Under the pieces are notes generated by a model. The model made no database searches and was not told the DNA's origin. It saw only the letters and a list, made by a program, of their open reading frames with translations. Of a stretch of 62,507 nt of DNA, positions 34,320-45,534 are shown one piece after another (the stretch's first letter is position 1; each line of letters opens with the position of its first letter). The translations under genes were made by a program, and so were the position numbers. Origin of the DNA: an uncultured Chryseobacterium sp. GTDB lineage: Bacteria > Bacteroidota > Bacteroidia > Flavobacteriales > Weeksellaceae. The stretch is from contig CAJYXJ010000026.1 of the NCBI GenBank assembly GCA_913778085.1, forward strand, positions 1 to 62,507, written 5' to 3'.

Positions 34320-35900
34320 ATGAGCGAAAATCATCACGATGCTTATCAAAACATGACCGAGAAGCAGAAAAACCGCACGATCTGGAGCGTTATTACAGCC
34401 TCCTCACTCGGCACCCTGATCGAATGGTACGACTTCTATATCTTCGGAAGCCTTGCCGTCGTTTTAGCAACAAAATTTTTCCCGGCAGACAATCCTACCG
34501 CCGCATTCTTATCCACACTGGCTACTTTTGCCGCAGGATTCGTGGTGAGGCCTTTCGGAGCGTTATTTTTCGGAAGGCTGGGAGACCTGATCGGAAGAAA
34601 ATACACTTTCCTGGTTACATTACTGATTATGGGATTCTCTACCTTCCTGATCGGATGTATTCCAAGCTATGAAACCATCGGGTTCATGGCACCGGTCCTG
34701 GTTCTGATTTTAAGATTATTACAAGGCCTGGCATTGGGCGGAGAATACGGAGGTGCGGCTACATACGTCGCAGAATATGCCCAGCCTCACCGGCGGGGTT
34801 ACTGGACTTCCTGGATCCAGACCACCGCTACGGCAGGTCTTTTCATTTCCTTAATCATCATCCTAATTACCAAAAGTACATTATCGGCCGAAGATTTCGA
34901 TATCTGGGGATGGAGGGTTCCGTTCTGGATCTCGATCCTGATGGTAGGTGTTTCCTACATCATCAGAAAGAATATGAAAGAGTCGCCGCTTTTTGCAAAA
35001 GCTAAAAGTGAGGGAAAAACTTCAAAAAACCCTTTAAAAGAAAGCTTCGGCAATAAATTCAACTTTAAATTCGTCCTGCTGGCCTTGTTCGGAGCAGCCA
35101 TGGGACAGGGGGTAATCTGGTATACCGGGCAGTTTTATGCCATGAGCTTCCTGCAGAAAGTAATGAACATCGAATCCGCACAGGTAGATAAGCTGATGGC
35201 CATCGCCCTTCTGATGGGAACCCCATTTTTCGTTTTTTTCGGATGGCTTTCCGATAAGGTAGGGAGAAAAGCCGTTATGATGACAGGAATGCTGATTGCC
35301 ATCCTGGCCTATCGTCCGATTTATGATAAAATGTTTAAAAGCGTGGATTTAAAATCCAAAACGACAGCAGAAAGCGGCCTGGTTGAAAAAAGAACGGCAA
35401 AAGCACATGATAAAATCGCTACCGACAGCCTGATTACTTTCCATAAAGAACTGACCTATACCGACGGAACTTTGATGAAAAAAGACAGCATTGTCCACTG
35501 GTCGCCGGCAGGACCTGTTATGAAAGACGGGAAAGCGGAAGAACCTAAAGTCACCCAATCCGTTAAGATCAATACCGACACCAATATGCTGCTGATATTT
35601 TTAGTATTCATCCAGGTGATTTTCGTAACAATGGTGTACGGCCCTATTGCTGCATTTTTAGTGGAAATGTTCCCGGTGAGGATCCGTTACACCTCGATGT
35701 CGCTGCCTTACCATATCGGAAACGGTGTTTTCGGAGGGCTGCTTCCGGCGGTAGCGACTTATCTGGTTACGACAGGAAAAGAAGCGGGCCATGCCACCTG
35801 GTATCTGGAAGGACTATGGTACCCTATAGGCGTTGCTTCCGTATGTTTACTGATCGGATTATTTTATCTTAAAAACAAGAACAACAATATTCACGATTAA
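34320..35900 (+). CDS. MHS-type MFS transporter with an inserted hydrophilic loop
   Basis: A 526-residue transporter of the metabolite:H+ symporter group (ProP/ShiA/KgtP-like). Its signature is SLGTLIEWYDFYIFGSLA (about 29-46), then FFGRLGDLIGRKYTF, LQGLALGGEYGGAATYVAEY and GWRVPFWISI. Twelve membrane segments fit. Between segments corresponding to 9 and 10 there is an unusual polar insert (about residues 343-425) rich in Lys, Thr and Ser. Typical members have about 430-450 residues, so the insert explains the extra length. Substrates of this group are mono- and dicarboxylates or betaines. Its place before acyl-CoA synthetases suggests a short-chain acid. Confidence 0.88.
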   Translation: MSENHHDAYQNMTEKQKNRTIWSVITASSLGTLIEWYDFYIFGSLAVVLATKFFPADNPTAAFLSTLATFAAGFVVRPFGALFFGRLGDLIGRKYTFLVTLLIMGFSTFLIGCIPSYETIGFMAPVLVLILRLLQGLALGGEYGGAATYVAEYAQPHRRGYWTSWIQTTATAGLFISLIIILITKSTLSAEDFDIWGWRVPFWISILMVGVSYIIRKNMKESPLFAKAKSEGKTSKNPLKESFGNKFNFKFVLLALFGAAMGQGVIWYTGQFYAMSFLQKVMNIESAQVDKLMAIALLMGTPFFVFFGWLSDKVGRKAVMMTGMLIAILAYRPIYDKMFKSVDLKSKTTAESGLVEKRTAKAHDKIATDSLITFHKELTYTDGTLMKKDSIVHWSPAGPVMKDGKAEEPKVTQSVKINTDTNMLLIFLVFIQVIFVTMVYGPIAAFLVEMFPVRIRYTSMSLPYHIGNGVFGGLLPAVATYLVTTGKEAGHATWYLEGLWYPIGVASVCLLIGLFYLKNKNNNIHD

Positions 35901-35943
35901 GTGCTGAAGCATTCAAATTTTTATTAATTTTAAATTTACTAAA

Positions 35944-36171
35944 ATGAACGGACTAAAAAAGATATTAGGTATACTCTGGATCGCCATTGCACTGGTGGTA
36001 GGATATTTCGGGATTACGGTATTGGGGATCCCAAAAATAAGCTCGGGAAAACAGGAAGACCTGGTCTTCGGGATCATCATCCTATTTGTGCTGATGCCGA
36101 TTATTTCAGGCGGACTGGCTATTTTCGGCTATTATGCCCTCACCGGAGAATATGCCGATGAAAAGAGCTAA
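35944..36171 (+). CDS. Small membrane protein (DUF6814-like)
   Basis: A 75-residue protein with two membrane segments (ILGILWIAIALVVGYFGITV, about 7-26, and GIIILFVLMPIISGGLAIFG, about 44-63). The ends are short and polar. I think this is the family called DUF6814, seen beside such transporters in Flavobacteriia, but this is from memory. It lies 43 bp after the MFS gene and is probably part of the same transcript. Confidence 0.65.
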   Translation: MNGLKKILGILWIAIALVVGYFGITVLGIPKISSGKQEDLVFGIIILFVLMPIISGGLAIFGYYALTGEYADEKS

Positions 36172-36181
36172 ATGATAAATG

Positions 36182-36240
36182 ATGAATGATAATTGATCAG
36201 CGACGGATAAAGTTCTGTTTGGTGATCAATTATCATTCAT
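36182..36240. repeat. 18-bp perfect inverted repeat and GATGAATGAT words
   Basis: ATGAATGATAATTGATCA (36182-36199) and its exact complement (36223-36240) enclose 23 nt. Further GATAATCAATCATCATTTAT-type words continue to 36326. The hairpin lies inside the module between the DUF6814-like gene and the next small membrane protein. It could be a terminator-like or mRNA-stabilising element. Confidence 0.65.
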
Positions 36241-36326
36241 TAATTATTTGCCATAAAAAAATTATAAAAATAAATGACGGATTACATTTCATCGGATAAT
36301 CAATCATCATTTATCAATCATCAATC

Positions 36327-36521
36327 ATGAAAAAAAGACACGAACAGAAACTAATCATCCTGAGCATAGGGCTCGTGATCGCCTTCAGTATTCCCATATC
36401 GCTGCTGTTCAACAGTTCGCAGGAAGTATTCGGCTATCCGATGATCTTAGTTTACATTTTTGCTGTCTGGATGGTTTCCATCATTATTTCTTTTGTAATC
36501 GTAAAAAAATATGATGAGTAG
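36327..36521 (+). CDS. Small membrane protein upstream of SLC5-kinase
   Basis: A 64-residue protein with two membrane segments (IILSIGLVIAFSIPISLLF, about 10-28, and MILVYIFAVWMVSIIISFVI, about 39-58). It overlaps the kinase start by 11 nt, so the two are probably translationally coupled. Small two-segment proteins often precede SLC5-type permeases (DUF4212/DUF485 style), so this may be a partner of the kinase's transport domain. I am not certain of its family. Confidence 0.7.
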   Translation: MKKRHEQKLIILSIGLVIAFSIPISLLFNSSQEVFGYPMILVYIFAVWMVSIIISFVIVKKYDE

Positions 36522-39183
36522 CTTCGCTTTATTTACCGTGGTTTTGTTTTACCTGGCCCTTCTGTTCTTAGTCGCTTACCTGGCGGAGAAGAAGACAAGC
36601 AAGCTATGGATCAACAATCCGTACATCTACGCACTATCTTTGGCGGTTTACTGCACGGCATGGACGTACTACGGAAGCATAGGCGTGGCAGCGACAAGCG
36701 GCCTTAATTATCTACCGATTTATGTGGGGCCGATTATCGTTATTCCTGCATGGATCTACATCAATACCCGTATTGTCAGGATCTCACGGGTGAACAAAAT
36801 CAGCAGCCTGGCCGATTTTATTTCTTTACGGTACGGCAACAGCAGAAGCCTCAGTGCCATCATTACCATTGTCTGCCTTCTGGCTATTGTGCCCTACATT
36901 GGCTTACAGATTAAAGCGATTTCCGAGACTTTCCATCTGGTTACCGAAACGGAAATATCACAAAATATTTTAACGGACAATGCAACTTTTGTAGTGATTC
37001 TGATCGCCCTGTTCTCTTCCTATTACGGAACGCGTTATGTGGACGCTTCGGAAAAACGGCTGGGCATCATTTCAGCAATCGCTCTTGAAAGCTTTCTGAA
37101 ATTATTCTTCATCATTATTTTGGGAGTATTCGTTATTTACTTCGTGTTCAACGGTTTTTCGGATATTTATGGAAAGGCCAGCCGATTTGCCGATTTTAAA
37201 CAGAAGAATACCTTTAACGGGATCGAGGGAGCCATGAACTGGATGATATTGTGTATGATCTCAGGGACGGCCATCTGTCTTCTTCCGCGACAGTTCCATA
37301 CCGCCATCATCGAGAACCGGCAGGAAAAACACATCAAAACAGCCATCTGGTTTTTCCCTTTATACTTACTGGTTTTTACCGTTTTCATCTTCCCGATTGC
37401 CTGGGCCGGAAGACTGATCTTCAACGGGCAGGATGTTAATCCGGAGTTTTATTCCATTCTCATTCCTCAGCATTTGGGAAATACCTGGATTACGGTATGC
37501 GTTTTCCTGGGCGGCCTGAGTTCTTCCATTTCAATGATTATTATTTCAGCCATTACTTTATCCATCATGCTTTCGAACAACTTAATCATTCCATACGGCC
37601 TGTTGGGTAAATTTAAAGCGGAAAATGAGGCTAAAAATAACAGGAGCATCACTAACGCCAGAAAATTCAGCATTTTTGCACTGATCATTATGGCGTTTGC
37701 TTTTTATAAATATTTTATTCTTAAAACTTCGCTGGATTCGGTAGGCCTGATCTCCTTCGTGGTCATTGCGCAACTCGCACCCGCATTTTTCGGAGCTATT
37801 TTCTGGCGAAGAGGAAGTTATAAAGGTGCACTTGCAGGACTGATTGCCGGGCTTGCCATCTGTTATTTCGGATTGATCATTCCTCAGTATTATTTTTCTT
37901 ACAATCAGGAATTCAAAGGGGTGCTGAGAGATCTATATAATGCTTTCGGATTTTTTACCATCCCTTTTTTAGGAAGGATTCCGGAAATCTTCTTCTGGTC
38001 TCTTCTGGTAAATACAGGATTGTTCAGCATTATTTCAGTAAGCACAAAGGGCAACTACCGGGAGAGAAATTTTGCAGAATTGTATGTGGATATTGACAAA
38101 TATATCCAGAACCACGAGAATGCCTTCATCTGGCGCGGAACCGCTTATGTTTCGGATATTAAAAACATTCTCGAACGGTTTCTGGGCAGAAAGAAAACCG
38201 AACAGGCCATGCGGATCTTCAATTTAAAATACAACATCGACTCGGAAACGGAAACTGCAGATTCCCGCTTTATTAAATTTTCGGAAAACCTGCTGGCAGG
38301 AAGGATAGGAACCGCTTCGGCAAAAATTTTAATTGAAGGTGTTACCAAAGAAGATAAAATCTCACTGAAGGAAGTACTGAATATTTTAGAGGAATCCAAA
38401 GAAAACATCATCCTCAATAAAAAGCTTACCGAACAGTCGGAAGAGCTGAAAAAATTATCAGATGACCTGAGAAATGCCAATAAAAATTTAATTATTAAAG
38501 ACCAACAGAAAGACGACTTCCTGGATTCTGTGGCACATGAGCTGAGAACGCCCATCACCGCCATCCGCGCGGCCGGAGAAATTCTGGCAGACGACGATGA
38601 CATTCCATCGGAAATCAAAAAGGAGTTTCTGAACAATATCATTACCGAATCTGACCGCTTAAGTGAAATTATCAACGACATCCTGTATCTGGACAAATTG
38701 GAACATGGGGAAATTGCCCTGCACATTAAGGAAAACAACATACTTGAAACTTATAAAAAAGCATTGAATCCTCTCCTGCATCTGATTCAGCAGAAAAACA
38801 TCCATTTAAGCGAAGTCAATCTTCTCAACAAGGTTTTGTTTGCGTATGATGAGGCACGGATGATCCAGCTGTTCCAGAATATTTTGGGGAATGCATTGAA
38901 ATTTACAGATGAGAATGGCACGATCCAGACCAAATTATCCGAAAAAGAAAACGAGGTAATCATTAAGATCTTCAACACAGGAAAACATATCCCGGAAGAA
39001 GACCTGGAACTGATTTTCGATAAATTTTACCAGTCCAAAAACCAGAATATTCTAAAACCTACAGGAAGCGGCCTTGGGCTGGCCATTTCGAAAAAAATAG
39101 TACAGGCACAAGGCGGAAGCATAAAAGCAGAAAACAGCGGGTTAGGCGTTACCTTTACGGTTACCCTGCCCGACAGAAAATAA
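36511..39183 (+). CDS. SLC5-STAC-histidine kinase fusion (CbrA/CrbS type)
   Basis: An 890-residue sensor. Residues 1 to about 510 form a sodium/solute symporter domain of about 13 membrane segments (WINNPYIYALSLAVYCTAWT, SLADFISLRYGNSRSLSAII, SSSISMIIISAITLSIMLSN). A STAC-like linker follows (VSDIKNILERFLGRKKTEQA, about 545-564), then a coiled coil. The kinase core shows the H-box DSVAHELRTP with His676, N-box NILGNALKFT and G-box GSGLGLAISKK; the G1 box is FNTGKHIPEED. CbrA and CrbS of proteobacteria have the same order, and CrbS controls acs. Here acyl-CoA synthetases are downstream. Confidence 0.9.
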   Translation: MMSSFALFTVVLFYLALLFLVAYLAEKKTSKLWINNPYIYALSLAVYCTAWTYYGSIGVAATSGLNYLPIYVGPIIVIPAWIYINTRIVRISRVNKISSLADFISLRYGNSRSLSAIITIVCLLAIVPYIGLQIKAISETFHLVTETEISQNILTDNATFVVILIALFSSYYGTRYVDASEKRLGIISAIALESFLKLFFIIILGVFVIYFVFNGFSDIYGKASRFADFKQKNTFNGIEGAMNWMILCMISGTAICLLPRQFHTAIIENRQEKHIKTAIWFFPLYLLVFTVFIFPIAWAGRLIFNGQDVNPEFYSILIPQHLGNTWITVCVFLGGLSSSISMIIISAITLSIMLSNNLIIPYGLLGKFKAENEAKNNRSITNARKFSIFALIIMAFAFYKYFILKTSLDSVGLISFVVIAQLAPAFFGAIFWRRGSYKGALAGLIAGLAICYFGLIIPQYYFSYNQEFKGVLRDLYNAFGFFTIPFLGRIPEIFFWSLLVNTGLFSIISVSTKGNYRERNFAELYVDIDKYIQNHENAFIWRGTAYVSDIKNILERFLGRKKTEQAMRIFNLKYNIDSETETADSRFIKFSENLLAGRIGTASAKILIEGVTKEDKISLKEVLNILEESKENIILNKKLTEQSEELKKLSDDLRNANKNLIIKDQQKDDFLDSVAHELRTPITAIRAAGEILADDDDIPSEIKKEFLNNIITESDRLSEIINDILYLDKLEHGEIALHIKENNILETYKKALNPLLHLIQQKNIHLSEVNLLNKVLFAYDEARMIQLFQNILGNALKFTDENGTIQTKLSEKENEVIIKIFNTGKHIPEEDLELIFDKFYQSKNQNILKPTGSGLGLAISKKIVQAQGGSIKAENSGLGVTFTVTLPDRK

Positions 39184-39195
39184 TATGGATGAAAG

Positions 39196-39240
39196 AAACC
39201 CGGAGGGTTCAACAAAAATAGCCGTAGGTGAAACCTATGG
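39196..39240 (+). repeat. REP-like unit, left flank of RAYT relic
   Basis: An AACCCGGAGGGTT palindrome followed by TAGCCGTA and AAACCTATGG. The right flank (39777-39818) carries the same unit in inverse orientation. A second palindrome GAACCCGAAGGGTTC lies at 39259-39273. Confidence 0.65.
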
Positions 39241-39258
39241 TAAAACGACAAGCAGACA

Positions 39259-39273
39259 GAACCCGAAGGGTTC
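39259..39273. repeat. REP palindrome GAACCCGAAGGGTTC
   Basis: A perfect 6-bp stem with 3-nt centre, identical to the palindrome at 39804-39818 read from the other strand. It lies 18 bp before the start of the transposase relic. Confidence 0.65.
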
Positions 39274-39291
39274 AATAAAATTAAAACACAA

Positions 39292-39724
39292 ATGGGAACG
39301 TATACACAAATATTTTATCACCTTGTTTTCGGCACAAAGCACAAAGAAGAGGCGATTAATGAAACAAATGAAAAAGAATTATACAAATATATCTGGGAAA
39401 TATTAAAAAATAAAAAAATGTAAGCTGTACAGAATAAATGGAATGCCGGATCATATCCACATCTTTTTTGATTTGCACAGAAGTCTGAGTCTTAGCAACA
39501 TGGTTAAAGATATTAAAGTATAAACAAACTTATGGATGAAAGAGTCAGGACTTTTTCCGGAATTCAGAGAATGGCAGGAAGGATATGGAGCATTCACCTG
39601 TTCAGTTAAAGAAAAGGCAATGGTCATAAATTATATAAAAAATCAGAAACAACATCATAGAAATGAAAATTTTGAAAATGAATACCGGAAACTGTTAAAG
39701 GAACAGGGCTTAGAAATTGAATAA
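39292..39724 (+). pseudogene. Decayed IS200/RAYT-type (Y1 HUH) transposase
   Basis: A frame starts at ATG 39292 (MGTYTQIFYHLVFGTKHKEE), the N-terminus of small IS200-like or REP-associated transposases. It stops at TAA 39421 after an A-rich run. Frame 2 continues from 39419 with CKLYRINGMPDHIHIFFDLH, containing the HUH motif, then hits a TAA at 39521. It resumes with TNLWMKESGLFPEFREWQEG and INYIKNQKQHHRNENFENEY, which holds the expected catalytic Tyr, to the TAA at 39724. One frameshift and one nonsense mutation have therefore killed it. REP-like palindromes lie on both sides. It separates kinase and receiver genes. Confidence 0.88.
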
Positions 39725-39776
39725 ATTTGAAATTGGATTGCCCCCCCTTCAAGGGGCGCTTTTACAACACTAAAAA

Positions 39777-39818
39777 CCATAGGTTTTTACGGCTACGAAC
39801 ATTGAACCCTTCGGGTTC
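39777..39818 (-). repeat. REP-like unit, right flank of RAYT relic (inverted)
   Basis: CCATAGGTTT, TACGGCTA and GAACCCTTCGGGTTC: the left-flank unit in opposite orientation. The two flanks form a BIME-like inverted pair around the dead transposase. Confidence 0.65.
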
Positions 39819-39841
39819 TCATTTAATAAAGGAAAGAAAAC

Positions 39842-40210
39842 ATGAAAAGGATCATTATTGCTGATGATGAGCACAAAATATTAATGTCACTGGAATACAG
39901 TTTCAGGAAAAACGGCTATGATGTATATATTGCAAGAGACGGAACAGAAGTTCTGGAGTTTTTAAAAACCATTACTCCCGATATCATTTTACTTGATATT
40001 ATGATGCCGAATCTGGACGGTTACAGTACCCTGGAAATCATTAAAAAAGATGAAAAACTGAAAAATACCAAAGTGATTTTCCTGAGTGCAAAAAACAACC
40101 CGAAAGATATGGAAAAAGGGCTGGAAATGGGTGCGGATGCCTACGTTACAAAACCTTACTCGATCAAAAAACTCATGCAGCAGATTGAGGAAATGCTGGG
40201 GAATGAATGA
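39842..40210 (+). CDS. Stand-alone response regulator receiver
   Basis: A 122-residue CheY-like receiver with no output domain. The acidic pocket is ADDE (7-10), the phosphorylation site is D52 in ILLDIMMPN, the switch Ser is S82 (FLSAK) and the conserved Lys is K104 (VTKPYS). It is the evident partner of the SLC5-kinase from which the RAYT relic separates it. In CrbS/CrbR systems the regulator carries a LuxR-type HTH; here it must act through protein contact or phosphorelay. It lies 52 bp upstream of the prpE-like gene. Confidence 0.93.
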   Translation: MKRIIIADDEHKILMSLEYSFRKNGYDVYIARDGTEVLEFLKTITPDIILLDIMMPNLDGYSTLEIIKKDEKLKNTKVIFLSAKNNPKDMEKGLEMGADAYVTKPYSIKKLMQQIEEMLGNE

Positions 40211-40262
40211 TGGTTGATAGTGGATGGTGATATACCCGTGATTAAATTTAACTGAAAATCGT

Positions 40263-42152
40263 ATGACGAACATGGAAGATTTATTTAAAAGGAGCATAGA
40301 AGACAAGGAGGATTTCTGGAAGGAACAGGCCCAGGAAATAAGCTGGTTTGAATTTCCAACACAGATTCTATCCAGGGACGAAAACAGGTATGCCCAATGG
40401 TTTCCCGATGGGGAACTGAATATGTGCTATCTCTGCATCGATAAACATATTGAAGACGGCTTCGGGGAACAGACGGCAATTGTTTACGATTCCCCCGTTA
40501 CCGGTCAGAAAATAAAATACACCTTCAGCCAGGCTAAAGAGGAAATCTCAAAGCTTGCCGGCGGACTGGTTTCGTTAGGATTGCGGAAAGGAGATACCGC
40601 GGTTATTTATATGCCGATGATCCCGCAGACTTTGTTTGCCATGCTGGCCTGTGCAAGGATCGGTGTGATCCACAATGTGGTTTTTGGAGGATTTGCACCG
40701 CATGAACTGGTGGTACGGATCGATGACTGCAAACCGAAAGCCCTCATAACCGCAACAGCAGGAGTTGAAATTTCAAGAAGAATTCCCTACCTTCCATTAG
40801 TCGAAAAAGCGATTGAACTTGCTCAGGATAAAGTGGAAAACATCATCGTCTATAACAGGAAGCTGGCCGATAATCAGCATGAAATGTTTGACGGCCTGAT
40901 CGATTACGAAGAACTCCTCCAACAGTCGGAGCCGGCAGACTGTATTGCCGTGGAATCCACGCACCCACTCTATCTCCTGTATACTTCCGGGACTACGGGA
41001 AAACCGAAAGGCATTACCCGGGATACCGGCGGTTATGCCACAGCGCTACAATTTTCCATGAAATATATTTACGGCGTAAGACCGGGCGAAACCTATTGGG
41101 CCGCTTCCGATTTCGGATGGGCGGTCGGACACAGTTTTTCCGTATACGGACCGCTGATCAACCGCAACACTACAATTATTTTTGAAGGGAAACCGGTGAT
41201 GACCCCTGATGCGGGAACTTTCTGGAGGATCATTTCGGAACATAAAGTCTCGGTTATGTTTACGGCGCCAACCGCCATCCGCGCAATCAAAAAAGAAGAT
41301 CCCGACGGAGAACTGGTTAAGAAATACGATTTAACCCATTTTAAAAAGCAGTTTCTCGCCGGGGAAAGATGCGATGTCGCCACCCTCGACTGGTTTGCAG
41401 AACATATCGGTGTTCCTGCCATCGATCATTGGTGGCAGACGGAATCGGGATGGCCGATGCTCGGCCTCATGACAGCAGATGAAAATTATAAAATCAAACG
41501 CGCTTCCGCCGGAAAACCGATTCCCGGATACGATATCAAAATCTTTGATGAAAACGGCCTGGAACTCGATGCCCATCGGGAAGGATACCTGGTCATCAAA
41601 TTGCCTCTTCCTCCGGGCGCCCTGCTGGGTATATGGAATGATAATGAACGTTTCAGAAGCAGTTATTTATCCCAGTATTCAGGATATTATTTTTCGGGAG
41701 ACGGTGCCATAAAAGATGAAGACGGTTATTTGTTCATCACAGGAAGGGTTGACGATGTCATCAATGTCGCCGGACACCGCCTTTCAACTTCCGAAATGGA
41801 AGAGATCGTTTCCTCGCATCCTGATGTTGCCGAATGTGCCGTAGTAGGAATCGATGATGAACTGAAAGGCCAGGTTCCCTTTGCAGCGGTTGTCCTAAAG
41901 AACGGCTCGGATATTTCAGACGAAATTATAGAGCGGCAGATCATACAAATGGTCCGGGAGAAAATCGGTGCGGTAGCCTGTCTCAAAAATGTGATGACCG
42001 TAAAACGCCTGCCGAAAACCCGCTCCGGAAAAATCCTGAGAAAGCTGATCCGCACTTTGCTGGACGGTAAGGAATTCCAGGTTCCATCGACGATTGATGA
42101 TGAAAAAATCATTGAAGAAATTCAGCTAAAAATTAAAGAATATAGGGCGTAA
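40263..42152 (+). CDS. prpE: Propionyl-CoA-synthetase-like acyl-CoA ligase
   Basis: A 629-residue AMP-forming ligase of the PrpE/ACSS3 subgroup. Seen are LLYTSGTTGKPKGITRDTGG (the P-loop A3 motif), ASDFGWAVGHSFSVYGPL, IDHWWQTESGWPM and RVDDVINVAGHRLSTSEMEE. The C-terminal lysine K590 in PKTRSGKILRK is needed for adenylation and is the usual acetylation target. The SGWP in place of TGG after QTE separates PrpE-like proteins from Acs. It makes acyl-CoA from a short-chain acid, ATP and CoA. The second ligase starts 57 bp downstream. Confidence 0.83.
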   Translation: MTNMEDLFKRSIEDKEDFWKEQAQEISWFEFPTQILSRDENRYAQWFPDGELNMCYLCIDKHIEDGFGEQTAIVYDSPVTGQKIKYTFSQAKEEISKLAGGLVSLGLRKGDTAVIYMPMIPQTLFAMLACARIGVIHNVVFGGFAPHELVVRIDDCKPKALITATAGVEISRRIPYLPLVEKAIELAQDKVENIIVYNRKLADNQHEMFDGLIDYEELLQQSEPADCIAVESTHPLYLLYTSGTTGKPKGITRDTGGYATALQFSMKYIYGVRPGETYWAASDFGWAVGHSFSVYGPLINRNTTIIFEGKPVMTPDAGTFWRIISEHKVSVMFTAPTAIRAIKKEDPDGELVKKYDLTHFKKQFLAGERCDVATLDWFAEHIGVPAIDHWWQTESGWPMLGLMTADENYKIKRASAGKPIPGYDIKIFDENGLELDAHREGYLVIKLPLPPGALLGIWNDNERFRSSYLSQYSGYYFSGDGAIKDEDGYLFITGRVDDVINVAGHRLSTSEMEEIVSSHPDVAECAVVGIDDELKGQVPFAAVVLKNGSDISDEIIERQIIQMVREKIGAVACLKNVMTVKRLPKTRSGKILRKLIRTLLDGKEFQVPSTIDDEKIIEEIQLKIKEYRA

Positions 42153-42209
42153 ACAAGAAATTAGACCTAAATTTAAATAACAAAATTCAAATAAAAACGA
42201 AAAAGGGAT

Positions 42210-44117
<1,908 letters not shown>

Positions 44118-44170
44118 GATTAATCTGCCACAGACCTCCTGATGCAGACTTAATAAAAATGAATACTTAT

Positions 44171-44192
44171 AAGCGGGCCTTCGGGTCCGCTT
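44171..44192 (+). terminator. Terminator of the acs module
   Basis: AAGCGGGCC, TTCG tetraloop, GGTCCGCTT: a 9-bp stem, one G-U pair, followed by TTCAAAA. It lies 54 bp past the acs stop. Confidence 0.75.
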
Positions 44193-44599
44193 TCAAAACG
44201 CGAATTCGAGCTTATTCACTTACATTCAGCTATTTAATTAATTTAAAAATAAAAATAAGACTGATTCGTTAAAGATTTTAGATAGAATTTCTCTTGGCAG
44301 AATAAATAAACGATTCACGCTTCTGACAGGATTTTATCCTCTCCTGTGAAGCCATCTTACGGGACTTTAAAGCCAAGGTGAATCCGCCTCTATTCAAATT
44401 GTATTCAATTATTTATTTACTAAAAAAAATAAAACTACGGCCACTTACTTATTCATGATTTTAAATAAGAACTCTCTGACAGAATGAAAAGAGATTTATT
44501 CTGGTCAGCAAGACCTTCGGTCATATTTTGACAGGAGAAATTTCCGCACGATGTTTTCTCGCTCCAGCCTAATAATCCGGTTTTTACTTCGAGCTTACC
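44193..44599. other. Spacer with no recognised gene
   Basis: About 400 bp of AT-rich sequence between the acs terminator and the DUF2625 gene stop. I see small hairpins (for example GACCTTCGGTC near 44511) and recurring short words (CTGACAG, GAATAAATAA), but no frame with gene-like composition. It may be remnant repeat material. Confidence 0.45.
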
Positions 44600-45337
44600 T
44601 TATTTTATTCCTAACTGTTTTCGGAACTCTATATTCAGTCTGTATTGTTCTTCGACCGGAACGTCTTTTCTGGATGCTTTCTCAATGTCTTTTCCTTCTT
44701 TTGTCCACAAATACGGAACAAAACTGAAGACCCTGTCCCCGCTTAGTTTGGCAATATCTTCTTTCCAGGTTTTCCATCGGAAGCTTCGGTAAAACTCTTC
44801 AAGATTATGATCAAAACAAAAATTCAGAAATTCCGTGTAAGTGACATCAAGCGGTTCGAATTCCAGGGTATCGGGTGCAAAGTAATACATCTTGCCTACG
44901 TCTTTTCCGATACCACCGCCATTCAATAAGAAAAACCCGCCGATGGCATCATCTGCCACCAAGAGAAATGAGGATGGCTGTCCGAACTCCTTAAGACCTT
45001 TACCAAGGTTCCAGTCGGGCAGACTTCTGTTTAATCCGGGACTTCCGGAGCCCAGGATTCTGATCCAGCCGTTATCAATTAAAATCCCGCCGGTTTCATA
45101 GATGACGGAACCCATCGGCGAACGGGTGGTAACCTGTGCTTTATAAAGCGTATTTTTTGCTTTTTGTCTGTCGACCGGCAGGATTTCAACTTTATTTTTT
45201 GCTGATTTAATCCATTCCAATACGAATGGCCAGCCCGAATCACTTTCGTTTACCAATTCTTCAAGAGGACGCATTGCTGTCTGAGAAAATGTTGTTAGGA
45301 AAAAAAATGTTAAAACTATAATCAGTAATTTTTTCAT
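44600..45337 (-). CDS. Exported DUF2625 domain protein
   Basis: A 245-residue protein with a signal peptide (LLIIVLTFFFLTTFSQ, about 4-19) and a DUF2625 body: MRPLEELVNESDSGWPFVLE, QVTTRSPMGSVIYETGGILI, GWIRILGSGSPGLNRSLPDW. The family has no known biochemical role. The rest of the domain follows the expected order to the C-terminus. It is monocistronic and divergent from the Rel gene. Confidence 0.88.
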   Translation of the reverse strand: MKKLLIIVLTFFFLTTFSQTAMRPLEELVNESDSGWPFVLEWIKSAKNKVEILPVDRQKAKNTLYKAQVTTRSPMGSVIYETGGILIDNGWIRILGSGSPGLNRSLPDWNLGKGLKEFGQPSSFLLVADDAIGGFFLLNGGGIGKDVGKMYYFAPDTLEFEPLDVTYTEFLNFCFDHNLEEFYRSFRWKTWKEDIAKLSGDRVFSFVPYLWTKEGKDIEKASRKDVPVEEQYRLNIEFRKQLGIK

Positions 45338-45534
45338 TGACGTTTGTTTAACATATTTTTTATTTTAACAGTTAAAGGATAAAAATAGTAAATAAAATGC
45401 TTTTGAAACAGTATTTAAAAAAAATTCAGCAAAAAAATCAACAAACCCTAATTTATATATCGTTCTGCAGATTTTTTAGCTTTGAAAAGTGCGGAAATTT
45501 TTGTATTTTCGTTTAAATATAGGCTTTTGCACAA

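Noticed and set aside
44193-44599. Decayed gene in the spacer after acs
   Set aside because: No frame gives a recognisable protein fragment; only short repeated words are seen.
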